Of a stretch of 64,000 nt of DNA, positions 34,766 through 45,000 are shown piece by piece; position 1 is the first letter of the stretch; every line of letters starts with the position of its first letter. Below the pieces are notes generated by a model, which was not told the DNA's origin, made no database searches, and saw nothing but the letters and a program-made list of their open reading frames with translations. The translations under genes were made by a program, and so were the position numbers. Source of the stretch: CAVQOB01 sp963714325 (GTDB taxonomy: Bacteria > Pseudomonadota > Alphaproteobacteria > Rhizobiales > Hyphomicrobiaceae); contig CAVQOB010000004.1 of NCBI GenBank assembly GCA_963714325.1, positions 42,246-106,245 on the forward strand. The letters run 5' to 3'.

Positions 34766-36964
34766 TCATCCAGCCGCCACCGGTACGCCAGCTGGTGCGG
34801 CAGACGTGCGCCGGCCGAGTTTGCGTTCCCCGACCGTCAGCTGGATCAGCAGGATCGCCGCCAGCATGACCAGGATCAGGATCGTCGAATAGGCGATCGA
34901 GAGCCCGAATTCGCCGGCCTCGACCCGCCCGACGATGTACGCCGTCGCCATGTTGTACTGCGCCGTCACCAGGAAGATGATCGCGCTGACCGCCGTCATC
35001 GCCCGCACGAAACTGTAGACCATCGCCGCAACAATCGCTGGCTTGATCAGCGGCAGGATCACCCGGCGCACCGTCGTGCCCGAGCGCGCGCCAAGCGTCA
35101 GCGACGCTTCGTCAAGACTGCGGTCGATCTGCGCCAGCGTCGCGATGCCGGAGCGCACGCCGACCGCCATGTTGCGGAAGATGAAGCAGATGACCAGGAT
35201 GATGCCGGTGCCGGCCAGTTCGAGCGGCGGCGTATTGTAGGCGAGAATGTAACTGACCCCGATCACCGTGCCGGGAATGGCGAAGCTCAGCATCGTCCCG
35301 AATTCGAAGGCGCGCCGTCCGGCGAAGTTCTGCCGCGTCAATAGATACGCCGTCAGCAATCCGATGACCGCCGTCAGCGGCGCTGCGATCGCCGCGATCT
35401 CCAGCGTCGTCCAGAAGCTGTTCCACGCCGAGCCGGTAAAGTGCAACCCGCGCGCTCCCCACTCGAACGCGAAGCCGGTCCGATAATGTTCGAAGGTGAA
35501 GGTATGATCGCGCCCGACTGCCTTGACGAACCCGGCGAAGATGATGGTGACGTAGATCGCCGCCGTCATGAACGCCCACGGCAGCGTCATCGCGTAGCAC
35601 AGCCCCTCGACGCGGCGCGGCAACGGCACCGCCAGTCCAGTGTCTCCCTTGCCGGTCATCGTCGTGTACGATTTGTCGCCCAGCCAACGCTGTTGCGCCC
35701 AGAACGCGGCGAGCGTGAACCCCAGCAGTACGATCGCCAGCACCGCCGCCTTGCCCTGATCGTTGGCCGCGCCGACGACGGCGAAGAAAATCTTCGTCGA
35801 CAGCACCTCGAAGTTCCCGCCGAGCACCAGCGGATTGCCGAAGTCGGCGAGGCTCTCCACAAAGCCGAGCAGGAAGGCATTGGCGATGCCCGGCCGCATC
35901 AGCGGCAGCGTCACCGTGCGGAACGTCGTCCAGCGCGAGGCGCGCAGCGTTTGTGACGCTTCTTCGAGCGACGGCGCGATCCCCTGCACGACCCCGATCA
36001 GCACCAGAAATGCGATCGGCGTGAACGCCAGCATCTGCGCCAGGAACACGCCGTTGAAACCGTAGATCCAGCGCGTGCGCGGGATGCCGAACCAGTCCGC
36101 CATCAACCCGGTGACGAGCCCCGAACGCCCGAACAGCAGGATCAGCGCCAGCCCGATCACGAACGGCGGCGTGATGATCGGCAGCACGGTGAGCACGCGC
36201 AGCAGCTTCTTGCCGGCAAAATTTGTCCGCACCGCCACCAGCGCGAAAGCCATGCCGAGAACTGTCGTCCCGGCGCCGACGCAGAGGCCGAGCAGCACCG
36301 TGTTCCAGGCGACGCCGCAACTGACGCCGCCGCCGATGCACCCGAGCCCCCAGATCGATTTGTCGAAGAGCTTCTCAGTGAATTGAACCGGCGCCCACTG
36401 GCCCTGGTTGTCCTGCAAGGCACTCGACAGAATGGTGAGGACGGGAAAGAACACGAACAGCGCGATCAGCGCGACGACCAATCCGATCGAGCCGGTGACG
36501 AACTGATCGCCGCGACAATATCCCTGCGCCGCCAGCGCCGACGTCAGCAGCATCAGATAGGCGGTCCCGAGCGTCAGTGCGCCATAGCCCATGCCCGCTT
36601 GCTTGGTCCCCGCCGGCGCCAGCCGTCCGAGCAGACCCGGTGCCGGTCCGTTGTGAATGATCGCGAAGCCCTGCAGCAGCATCAAGGCCATGCCAGCGAT
36701 GCTCAACCACATCAGCGCCCGCGCCGTCCGCTGCACGGGAAGCCGCATCGCCGTGAGCGCCACGATCGCCAGCAGCGGCGCCAGCGCAAGCAACAACCAC
36801 GCCCGCCCCGCCACGGCAATCTGATAGATCGCCGGCCCGGTCTCGGCATTGGGATAGGCCCACAACCAATCGGTCGAAAAGAGGCCGTTGCCAAGCGCAT
36901 ACCAGGGCAACAACGCCGCCCCGATCACGCCGACCACGATCCAGTGCATCACCGCGCGCGGCAT
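34766..36964 (-). CDS. ABC importer permease, two fused membrane domains (AfuB-like)
   Basis: 732 residues with about 14 membrane helices and two binding-protein-dependent permease domains in one chain, as in AfuB/FbpB. The two EAA loops that contact the ATPase are EEASQTLRASRWTTFRTVTLP (first half, about residue 345) and DEASLTLGARSGTTVRRVILP (second half, about 640). The N-terminal 170 residues add extra helices before the first domain. It lies 34 bases after one binding-protein gene and 16 before another. Confidence 0.92.
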   Translation of the reverse strand: MPRAVMHWIVVGVIGAALLPWYALGNGLFSTDWLWAYPNAETGPAIYQIAVAGRAWLLLALAPLLAIVALTAMRLPVQRTARALMWLSIAGMALMLLQGFAIIHNGPAPGLLGRLAPAGTKQAGMGYGALTLGTAYLMLLTSALAAQGYCRGDQFVTGSIGLVVALIALFVFFPVLTILSSALQDNQGQWAPVQFTEKLFDKSIWGLGCIGGGVSCGVAWNTVLLGLCVGAGTTVLGMAFALVAVRTNFAGKKLLRVLTVLPIITPPFVIGLALILLFGRSGLVTGLMADWFGIPRTRWIYGFNGVFLAQMLAFTPIAFLVLIGVVQGIAPSLEEASQTLRASRWTTFRTVTLPLMRPGIANAFLLGFVESLADFGNPLVLGGNFEVLSTKIFFAVVGAANDQGKAAVLAIVLLGFTLAAFWAQQRWLGDKSYTTMTGKGDTGLAVPLPRRVEGLCYAMTLPWAFMTAAIYVTIIFAGFVKAVGRDHTFTFEHYRTGFAFEWGARGLHFTGSAWNSFWTTLEIAAIAAPLTAVIGLLTAYLLTRQNFAGRRAFEFGTMLSFAIPGTVIGVSYILAYNTPPLELAGTGIILVICFIFRNMAVGVRSGIATLAQIDRSLDEASLTLGARSGTTVRRVILPLIKPAIVAAMVYSFVRAMTAVSAIIFLVTAQYNMATAYIVGRVEAGEFGLSIAYSTILILVMLAAILLIQLTVGERKLGRRTSAAPAGVPVAAG

Positions 36965-36998
36965 GGCGGTTGTCCCCGAACGGTGCGCATCTCGCGCC

Positions 36999-38048
36999 TT
37001 ACTTCGGCTGGCTCTTCACGTCGGCGTCCCACTTGGCCAGCAACCGCTTGCGCTCCGCCGACGAGCCGTACTTAGTGAAATCGTAGTCGATCAGCTTGAT
37101 CTCCGCCATCTTCGGCGAGTTCGCCGGCAGCGGCGTGCCCTTGTTGGATGGGATCTGCAGTTGCTTGTTCGACGCGCCGAGCGCTTGCGGCGGTGGTGTC
37201 AGCGCCCAGTCGTAGAATTTTTTGGCGCTGTCGAGGTTTTTCGCCCCCTTGATGATCGACATCGAGCCGATCTCGTAGCCGGTGCCCTCGCACGGCGCGA
37301 CCACCTTGACGTCCGGATTGTCGGCGGCCGCTGCCACCATGTCATGCATGAAGGTGATGCCGACCGCGCTCTCCCCGAGACTGACCGCCTTGGCCGGCGC
37401 CGCGCCCGACTTGGTGTACTGGTTGATGTTCTTGTGCAGTGCCTTCATGTAGGCAAAGCCCTTGTCCTCGCCCATCAGCTGCACCACCGTCGCCAGCAGC
37501 GTATAGCTTGTCCCCGACGAGTTCGGATCAGCGACCTGCACCTCGTCCTTGAATTCCGGTTTCAGCAGATCCGCCCAGCACTTCGGCTCCGGCATCTTGC
37601 GCGCGGCAAGTGTCTTGGCATTGTAACCGAAACCGAGCGCGCCGGAATAAATGCCGATCGTCCGGTTCTTGCTGCTCTTCCAGACGCTGAGCGCCCAATC
37701 GTTGAGGTCGCCGGGTTTGGCCGGCGCATTCTCCTGTGTCAGGCCCTCTTCCGCAGCCTGCAGATGCGGATCGCCGGTGCCGCCCCACCAGACATCGCCG
37801 CGCGGGTTGGTCGCTTCCGCCTTGATCTGGGCATAGACCTCGCCGGAACTCTTCCGCGTCATCGCGACTTTGATACCGGTCTCTTTTTCGAACGCCGTCG
37901 TCATCGCCCGGCACCATTCCTCCTGCACGCTGCAATAGAGCGTCAGCGCGCCCTGCGCACTGGCAAGCGAGATGTTACCAGCCATCATTGAGACAAGTGC
38001 GCCCGCCGCCATGATCGCGCGCGCGCCGTCGAGTGAAATCAATCGCAT
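36999..38048 (-). CDS. ABC substrate-binding protein, AfuA-like (paralogue 3)
   Basis: 349 residues from ATG 38048, with GGGAGG as ribosome site. Signal peptide (MAAGALVSMMAGNISLASAQ). Core: LTLYCSVQEEWCRAM, KSSGEVYAQIKAEATNPRGD, VWWGGTGDPHLQAAEEG, the His-Asp pair in FMHDMV and APCEGTGYEIG. It is closest to paralogue 1. It is the first transporter gene of the set, 113 bases after the monophosphatase. Likely primary binding protein of the importer. Confidence 0.87.
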   Translation of the reverse strand: MRLISLDGARAIMAAGALVSMMAGNISLASAQGALTLYCSVQEEWCRAMTTAFEKETGIKVAMTRKSSGEVYAQIKAEATNPRGDVWWGGTGDPHLQAAEEGLTQENAPAKPGDLNDWALSVWKSSKNRTIGIYSGALGFGYNAKTLAARKMPEPKCWADLLKPEFKDEVQVADPNSSGTSYTLLATVVQLMGEDKGFAYMKALHKNINQYTKSGAAPAKAVSLGESAVGITFMHDMVAAAADNPDVKVVAPCEGTGYEIGSMSIIKGAKNLDSAKKFYDWALTPPPQALGASNKQLQIPSNKGTPLPANSPKMAEIKLIDYDFTKYGSSAERKRLLAKWDADVKSQPK

Positions 38049-38161
38049 TGTGAGACCTCCCGGAAGTTTTTTTGATCGATTGCGGCCACTGTGACAGTCG
38101 GTGCCAGCCAGCGTCAATGCTTGAAGCGGCAAAGTTTTTCCAATGCCGCGGCGGCCGCTGA

Positions 38162-38947
38162 TCAGGCCGGCAATCCCATCGCCTTTGCAAGCGATGCCGC
38201 CAGCGGCTTGGTCGAGGCCAGGATCGGATTGCCGGACCTCAGACCATCGCCGGCGAAGAAATCATTCACAACGCCGCCCGCTTCCTCGACGACGACGATG
38301 CCGGCCGCCACGTCCCAGCTGTTGATGTGCAGCTCCAGGTAGGCGTCCGTCCGCCCCGCTGCCACCCAGCACATCCCAAGCGCCCCCGATGCGCTGCGTT
38401 TGGTCGACGCACCCATCTGGCCGACTTTGCTGACGAGACCGGTATACTCGTCAAATGGTCGCCGCGCCGACCAGCCGATCTCAACCGCTGCCGCTTTCAT
38501 GTCGGCGTTGTCACTCGCCCGGATCGCCCGCCCGTTGAGCGTCGCACCGCACCCCTTGCGTGCCGCAAACGTTTCCCCCAGCACCGGCGCATGCACCACA
38601 CCCACCACCGGTTTCAGTTTGTGGACGAACCCGATCGATATGCACCACTGCAGATCGCCGCGTGCAAAGTTTGCCGTGCCATCGATCGGATCGACGATCC
38701 ACAGGTTGTCGGCGCCCTCGCCGCCGCCTTCCTCGCCGACAAAACCATCGCCGGGAAAAACCCGCGCGATGCTCGCCCGCAACATCGCCTCGACCGCGCC
38801 ATCGGCTTCGGTCAGAAAATCCTGCGCGCCCTTCATCCGCGTCGCCATCCGCTCGCGGTTATGCGCGTAGCTCATCGCCAGCGCTCCGGCTTGTTGCGCC
38901 AGCCCAAGCGCCACCAGATAGCGCAATTCGATGTCAGAGTCGTTCAT
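38162..38947 (-). CDS. Inositol monophosphatase family protein
   Basis: Mg2+-dependent phosphatase fold of 261 residues. Metal ligands: the Glu pair in FVGEEGGGEG and the motif WIVDPIDGTANFARG (Asp-Pro-Ile-Asp-Gly-Thr), and the C-terminal WDVAAGIVVVEEAGG. No signal peptide, so it acts in the cytoplasm. Family members hydrolyse inositol phosphates, but also fructose-bisphosphate, histidinol phosphate or PAP; the neighbours iolD, iolE and iolG point to an inositol phosphate. It lies between iolE and the ABC transporter, all on the same strand. Confidence 0.9.
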   Translation of the reverse strand: MNDSDIELRYLVALGLAQQAGALAMSYAHNRERMATRMKGAQDFLTEADGAVEAMLRASIARVFPGDGFVGEEGGGEGADNLWIVDPIDGTANFARGDLQWCISIGFVHKLKPVVGVVHAPVLGETFAARKGCGATLNGRAIRASDNADMKAAAVEIGWSARRPFDEYTGLVSKVGQMGASTKRSASGALGMCWVAAGRTDAYLELHINSWDVAAGIVVVEEAGGVVNDFFAGDGLRSGNPILASTKPLAASLAKAMGLPA

Positions 38948-39009
38948 GAAGCGGTGTCCTGATGGTTAGATTATCGAACTCAACTCTTGCCTTGCGATCC
39001 AATCTTACG

Positions 39010-39079
39010 TCATGGCCGCGACATCTTCGCAGCCATGACGAATTTTACGGTGCGTTCAAAACAAAAGGGCTCGTTGGTA
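39010..39079 (-). repeat. Duplicated iolG 3' end and downstream hairpin beside iolE
   Basis: CGTCATGGCCGCG...CGCAGCCATGACG forms a hairpin at about 39010-39039, followed by GAATTTTACGGTGCGTTCAA and GGCTCGTTGGTAT up to the iolE stop. The same string with three small differences stands at 30274-30320, where it covers the stop and last codons of iolG (TNEPLF). The copy here thus encodes, outside any gene, the scrap of an iolG C-terminus and its terminator. Confidence 0.75.
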
Positions 39080-39964
39080 TTAGACGAGTTTAGCATCGCG
39101 CAGGAAACGCGTCAGGTTGGCAAACCCGAGTTTGGCGTAGGTTAGCGGATGCGCCTTCGCAGGGTCCTGCTCCGCTTCAACGACCACCCAGCCGTCATAG
39201 CCAGGAAGTGCCGCAAACACGGCGGCGTAGTCGACCATCCCATCCCCCGGCACGGTATAGACGCCGTCGACCACCGCATCGAGAAAACTCTTATCCTTCG
39301 CCTTGACGTCCGCCATCACAGCCGCGCGCACGTCCTTGGTATGCACATGACTGATCCGCTCGCGATAGGTGCGCGCGAACGCGACGGGATCGGCGCCGGC
39401 GAACGTCAAATGCCCCGTGTCGAGCAGCAGATGCAACGCCCCCGTCGTCGTCCTCATCATGCGATCCACATCGTCGCCGCTTTCGATCACCGTGCCTATG
39501 TGGTGGTGATAGACGAGTTGCATGCCCTCGTCGGCGAGTCGGCGGGCCAGTGCGTCCAATCGGCTCGTAAACAGCGGCCATTGCGCTTCGCTCAGCCGCG
39601 GCCGCCGTGACAGCGGGACACTCCGATCGCCGTGAATGGCATTCGACGTCTCAGCGACGATCAGCACGCGCGCACCCAACGCTTGCAGCAAGTTTTTGTG
39701 CTCCTGGATCGCCGTCCACTCGGCCTCCACATCGCGCTCGAGCAGCGCCATCGAGTACCACCCCGAGACGAGGTCGAGGCCGTGGCGATCGAGCACGGCT
39801 CGCAAGGCGAAGGGCTCGCGCGGAAACTTGTGCCCGAGTTCCATGCCGGCGAACCCTGCAAGCTTGGCCTCGGCGAGACACGTCTCAAGCGGCGTCTCGC
39901 CCCCGAGCGATCTCAAATCGTCGTTCGACCAACCGATCGGGTTGGCACCTATTCTGATGGCCAT
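39080..39964 (-). CDS. iolE: Myo-inosose-2 dehydratase
   Basis: Dehydrates 2-keto-myo-inositol to 3D-(3,5/4)-trihydroxycyclohexane-1,2-dione, second step of inositol catabolism. 294 residues from ATG 39964 (IRIGANPIGWSNDDLRSLGG, the typical IolE start). TIM-barrel (xylose isomerase-like) with metal ligands in MQLVYHHHIGTVIE, LLLDTGHLTFAGADP, ISHVHTKDVR and VVVEAEQDP. It follows iolD by four bases, so the two are translationally coupled. The 25 extra codons upstream overlap iolD and are not used. Confidence 0.93.
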   Translation of the reverse strand: MAIRIGANPIGWSNDDLRSLGGETPLETCLAEAKLAGFAGMELGHKFPREPFALRAVLDRHGLDLVSGWYSMALLERDVEAEWTAIQEHKNLLQALGARVLIVAETSNAIHGDRSVPLSRRPRLSEAQWPLFTSRLDALARRLADEGMQLVYHHHIGTVIESGDDVDRMMRTTTGALHLLLDTGHLTFAGADPVAFARTYRERISHVHTKDVRAAVMADVKAKDKSFLDAVVDGVYTVPGDGMVDYAAVFAALPGYDGWVVVEAEQDPAKAHPLTYAKLGFANLTRFLRDAKLV

Positions 39965-39968
39965 CGGA

Positions 39969-41825
39969 CTATCCCAACCTCTGCTTCGCTTTGGCGGCGA
40001 CGTAAGCGTCATGCGCCGCGTGGACGCCATCACGCGCACTCACCTCCGGTACAGCGACGTCCCACCAGGCGCCACCCTCGGCCGTCGATCGCGCCGGATC
40101 GGTGTCGATGACGATGACACTTGTCCGCGCGCGGGCTTTCGCGGCCGTCAATTGAGCGGCAAGTTCGGTGAGCGACGAAGCCTTGCTGGCAATCGCGCCA
40201 AGGCTTTCCGCATGCTTGACGAAATCGATTGCCGGTAAAATCGTATGAACCGTATCAGCCAGCAGATTGTTGAACGGCGCAGCCCCGGTCGCCTGCTGCA
40301 GCCGATTGATGCACCCGAACCCTCGATTGTCGAGCAGCACGATCGTCAGTTTCAGCCCCATCGCCACCGCCGTTGCGATCTCCGAGTTCATCATCAGATA
40401 GCTGCCGTCGCCCAGCATCACGATCACGTCCGCATCGGGCCGTGCCATCTTCACACCAAGCCCGCCCGCAATCTCGTAGCCCATGCAGCTGTAGCCGTAT
40501 TCCATATGATAGTTGCCGGGCGCCTTCGCCTCCCACAGCTTGTGCAGTTCGCCGGGCAGCCCGCCCGCCGCCCCGACGATGATCGCATCTTCACCGCACG
40601 CGCGATGCACCGCACCGATCACTTGCGCGTCCGACGGCAGTGCCGCGTTCGACGGCGCCAGCGCCGCCACAGCTTGCTCGGACCATGCCGCTTTGGCGCT
40701 GGTCGCAGCATCCGTCCAGGCTTCGGGCGCGCGCCACCCATCGAGACCAGCGCTCAACGCCGCAAGCCCCGCCAGCGCATCCGCCACCAGCGGCACGCCG
40801 CCATGCTTGCCGGCATCGAACGGCTGCACATTGAGTCCGATCAGCCGAACGCCCGGATTTTGCAGCAGTGCCCGCGATCCGGTCGTGAAATCCTGCAATC
40901 GCGTGCCGATCGCCAGCACCACATCCGCCTGTGCCGCCAGCGTATTGGCGGCCCCCGTGCCGGTAACGCCGATCGCGCCAACGCACATCGCATGCGCCGC
41001 CGCCAGCGCCGCCTTTCCAGCCTGCGTCTCGGCAACGGGAATGCCATGCAGTGACGCGAAGGCTGCCAGCACATCCAGCGCGCCCGCATAATGCACGCCG
41101 CCACCGGCGATGATCAGCGGTTGCTTGGCCTGTCGCAACAATGCCAGCGCACGGTCAAGCTCACGCCGATCCGGCGGCGGTTGGCGCTGATGCCAAACTT
41201 TCTCGGCAAAAAAGCGCGCCGGAAAGTCGTACGCTTCGGCCTGCACGTCCTGGCAGAAGCTGAGCGTCACCGGCCCGCAATCGGCCGGATCGGTCAACAC
41301 CTGTAGTGCCCGCGGCAGCGCCGTCAGCAACTGCTCCGGCCGCGTGATTCGGTCGAAATACCGCGACACCGGCCGGAAGCAATCGTTGGCCGAAACCGTA
41401 CCGTCGCCGAAATCCTCGATCTGCTGCAGCACCGGATCGGGCCGGCGACTGGCGAACACGTCGCCCGGCAGCAGCAGCACCGGCAGTCGGTTGACATGCG
41501 CCACCGCCGCCGCCGTCACCATGTTGGTTGCCCCCGGCCCGATCGACGTCGTACACGCCATCATCCGCCGGCGCAGCGAGGCCTTGGCAAAAGCGATCGC
41601 CGCATGCGCCATCGCCTGTTCGTTGTGCGCGCGATAGGTTGGCAACTGCTCGCGCACACCATGCAGCGCCTCGCCGAGACCGGCGACATTGCCATGCCCG
41701 AAGATCGCCCAGACGCCGGCAAACAGCGGCTGGCTCATGCCATCAACCTCGGTGCGCTGCGCGCACAGATAGCGCACCAGCGCCTGTGCGGCGGTCAGCT
41801 TCAGGTGTGTCGGCGGCTGTGACAT
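39969..41825 (-). CDS. iolD: 3D-(3,5/4)-trihydroxycyclohexane-1,2-dione hydrolase
   Basis: Thiamine-diphosphate enzyme that opens the ring to 5-deoxy-glucuronate, third step of inositol catabolism. 618 residues from ATG 41825 (LKLTAAQALVRYLCAQRTE). N-terminal TPP domain has GVWAIFGHGNVAGLGEAL; the C-terminal TPP-binding motif is MLGDGSYLMMNSEIATAV with IVLLDNRGFGC. The long open frame to 42086 adds 87 residues that are not family-like. The missing partners iolB, iolC and iolA must be elsewhere. Confidence 0.94.
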   Translation of the reverse strand: MSQPPTHLKLTAAQALVRYLCAQRTEVDGMSQPLFAGVWAIFGHGNVAGLGEALHGVREQLPTYRAHNEQAMAHAAIAFAKASLRRRMMACTTSIGPGATNMVTAAAVAHVNRLPVLLLPGDVFASRRPDPVLQQIEDFGDGTVSANDCFRPVSRYFDRITRPEQLLTALPRALQVLTDPADCGPVTLSFCQDVQAEAYDFPARFFAEKVWHQRQPPPDRRELDRALALLRQAKQPLIIAGGGVHYAGALDVLAAFASLHGIPVAETQAGKAALAAAHAMCVGAIGVTGTGAANTLAAQADVVLAIGTRLQDFTTGSRALLQNPGVRLIGLNVQPFDAGKHGGVPLVADALAGLAALSAGLDGWRAPEAWTDAATSAKAAWSEQAVAALAPSNAALPSDAQVIGAVHRACGEDAIIVGAAGGLPGELHKLWEAKAPGNYHMEYGYSCMGYEIAGGLGVKMARPDADVIVMLGDGSYLMMNSEIATAVAMGLKLTIVLLDNRGFGCINRLQQATGAAPFNNLLADTVHTILPAIDFVKHAESLGAIASKASSLTELAAQLTAAKARARTSVIVIDTDPARSTAEGGAWWDVAVPEVSARDGVHAAHDAYVAAKAKQRLG

Positions 41826-42087
41826 CGACAATGCTCGCTGGCGAACGGCAACTAAGCAGAGTTTCTCTCCAAACCCACACATGTCATCGCGGGACGTGTT
41901 CCCACGATCCATCTCCCAACCAACTCCGACCTGCCAGTCCGTTGAACCCAGTCCGTTGAACGATGGGTCCCGGGAATAAATCCCCGGGTGACATCTCTGT
42001 GTGTTGGGCGGCTTGAGAAACGCTGCTGAGCGAATGTGTGCCGACCGCCGTCGCCGCATGCAAGCCAATTCTAACCTGAACGGCACC
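41826..42087. promoter_or_regulatory. Upstream region of iolD
   Basis: 262 bases between the GMC-hydrolase gene and iolD, both minus strand. It should hold the promoter of the iol/ABC set. No clear operator of the IolR/RpiR type or -10/-35 pair was recognised; a short direct repeat CAGTCCGTTGAAC occurs twice (41935-41947 and 41948-41960, differing by one or two bases). Confidence 0.4.
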
Positions 42088-45000
42088 CTACCGCAGCGTC
42101 TCCTCGAAATGCGCGAGGATCAGCGGATAGACATCGGTTGCGGCGTTGGCGCCGAAGATACAGTCGATGTGGCCGTAGCCGGGAATAACGTGGCGCTGGT
42201 AAAGTATGCGGCCATTGCGGCGCCCCAGCCGCGTCATCGTCCGTTCCGTACTTTCCGGCGTGAAGCAGGCATTTTTCTCGCCGTGGATGAACGTGATGGG
42301 GATGGCGAGGCGCTCGAGATGATCGAGATAGGTATCGCCGCCCGCAGCGTCGACGAGCTCCGTCTTGCGCGCAATCGCCGCCAACTGCTCGAAGGCCGCG
42401 ATGTTGGCCTCGCCGAACATCTCGGGCAAGCCTTGCTCGAACGTCAACCGGTTAAGCTTGCCCATTTCATAGAGCTGACCATAGAGCGCGGTGATCCGGT
42501 TCGACGTTGCGCTGCGTGTTGGGCCGCTACGGAACGGCACGAACACGCGGATCAGCGCATCGGCAATGCGTTCCATCACCCCATCGGTGCGCGTCGCGCG
42601 CGCATCGACATACGCGAGCCCAAGCCGCTTGAGCAACGTTGGCGCACGCAGATGCGCGAGCAGTCGCTGCGGCCACCAGGGAATCACAACGTCCGTCGAG
42701 ATCTGCGAGATCACTGCCGATCGGACGCCCTGCAGTCCGGCCAGCATCGCCATCGTGAACGTCGTCGCGCCATAGCAATGCGCCATCACCTGCAGATTGC
42801 GCGCACCCGACACATCGAGCACCGTATGCACCGCCGCCGGCAAGTCGTGCCGCGCCACATCATCGGCCGTCCAGGGTTGGCGCACATAGGGCAGATCGAT
42901 GCTGGCGCGACCGTCGAGCAGCCAGCAGTCGAAACCGGAACCCGTCAGATATTCCAGCAGATTGGTGTCGATCGTATCGGTCGAGAATATCCGGCTTGAA
43001 ACACCAAGACCGTGCAGAAACAGGATCGGTCCCTTGTCGCCACCCCGGTAGCGCGTCAACCGCAACTCCAGCTCGTCGGCCGTTTTGAACGTGACAAGCT
43101 GCGGCTCCGGCACGCGCAAATCGCGCCGCTTGCGAATGCGTGTCGGGTCGAACCGCTGCAGCGGCGCCAATGTCGAACCATAGACCGAAAACAAGCTGCC
43201 CGCGAACAGCGCCCCGAACATCGCCACCGCCTGCAGCCGGTCGGAAGGGTTGGCCCCGCCCTTGCCGCGGATCGTCTGCAGCTGCCGCGTGAAATCCTCG
43301 GCAGCGATCTTCAACCGGCCGGAAAGCTGCAGCGGTTCCATGACCCCATGCGTCACTTCATCGACATCGACGAATAACGTTGTCGTATCGTTCCACAAAT
43401 CACCGGGTGTGCGATCGGCATGCACGATCTTGTGTCCGGCGAACGCGAACGCGCGACCGTCACGGCTGGTCAACCGCATGCGGTAGTCGAACCGCCGTGT
43501 CTCCGCCTTGTCGGGATCGGGGCGCAGCAGGCTGAACAGCCCGTGCGAGATGTCGAGCGGCTCGCCTGAAATGGCGGGACAGGTGACGGTGCCGGTGATG
43601 CGCCCGGTCCGGTTGGCATCGGCGATGAAACGCTCGATGAAATCAATGTCGATCGACGCAATGAAACTGAGCGTGCTGCCGCGCTGCTCGCCCTCCGCCG
43701 CTCCAACCGCATAGGCGTCGATCCCGCGTTTGCCGGTGCGGCGACCGACAAAACCAGCCATGCGCTCTGTGAAGGCGACGCCGGCGGCAACAGAACTGGT
43801 GGTCGAGGCGCCAGCCAGACGCCGCGCTGGTGCCGTTGACGGCGCATCCGATAACGCCCGCCCCACATCGTCGGCCAGATGCATCATCGCCCGCTCGGCC
43901 AGCGCCGTGATGGTCAGCAGTGGGTTGACGCCGAGCGGCCGCGGCATGACCGCGCCGTCGCAGACGTAGAGCCCGATATGTGTCGCGCCGGCCTTGGCCC
44001 CGGGCGACGTGTCAAAAACCTGGCACTTGTGATTGACCACGCCGCGCGCCGCATCCGCGGCCATCCCGCATCCGCCGAGCGGATGCACTGTGATCAAATT
44101 CCGCCCGAGGAATGTTGATTGCACGGGATTGCGGATATAAGTGCCGCCCGTTGCCGTCGTAGCTTTGACCAGCGCATCCGCAATACGCTTGGTGGACGCC
44201 TGCCCCGCGACACCCGGCCAATCGACGCTGATGCCGTCTCGCGCCAGCACCAATCGCCCCTGCCCATCGTCATGCCCCATGACGAGGAAGGTCTGCGTGT
44301 TGGCCATCGCGCCCTGATAACTGCCGAGCAGCGCACTCTTCTGCCGGCGCAACGCTTCCTGCGCATCGTCAAGCAAGCCCGTATCGGTGTCACGGCCGAA
44401 GACCGACGCCGCCGCGAACAACGCCGGTAGGATCGCATTGACGCCGGAGGGAATGGCGCCCTCCTCGATGATGATGCCGTCGGTCAGCGAGGCGCTGTCG
44501 CGCAGATCGATGGCGCCGGCAATGCACGGCCCCGGTGGCGGCACGCTGGCGCGCGGCGGATGGCCGATGCCGATGCCATTGACCGGGCGATCATTGTTGT
44601 AGGCAAACGCCAGCGCATCGCCGTTGCCCGTGAACCCTTCGCCAAGCCGCGCCGACAGCGCGAGGCCCTCGGCTTTCGAGCGCAGCAGAATTTCCGTCGA
44701 CCCGAGGCTGCCGGCTCCAAGAACAACGATTTGCGCCGCCAGCGATCTCTCCGGCGCATCAAACAGCACGCTGCCGTCGCGGCGCGGCTCGTAGAACACC
44801 CGCCAGCCGCCGCTCTCCCGACGCAGCGATGTAACCGCGATTTCGGTGAATACCGCCGCGCCGAAGTTGACCGCGTCAGCAACATACGTGACGTCGACTG
44901 TCGTCTTGGCGCCGACATTGCAACCCGAACAGCAGTCGCCGCAGAGAGTACAGCCGGACTGCTCGATACCGGCCGCGTTCACGCCGGCCTTGAAGGCAAT

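Noticed and set aside
32654..38048. Iron(III) uptake system
   Set aside because: The usual label for this family, but no iron-related gene is near, while four inositol-related genes are in the same run. Kept as an alternative, not as the call.
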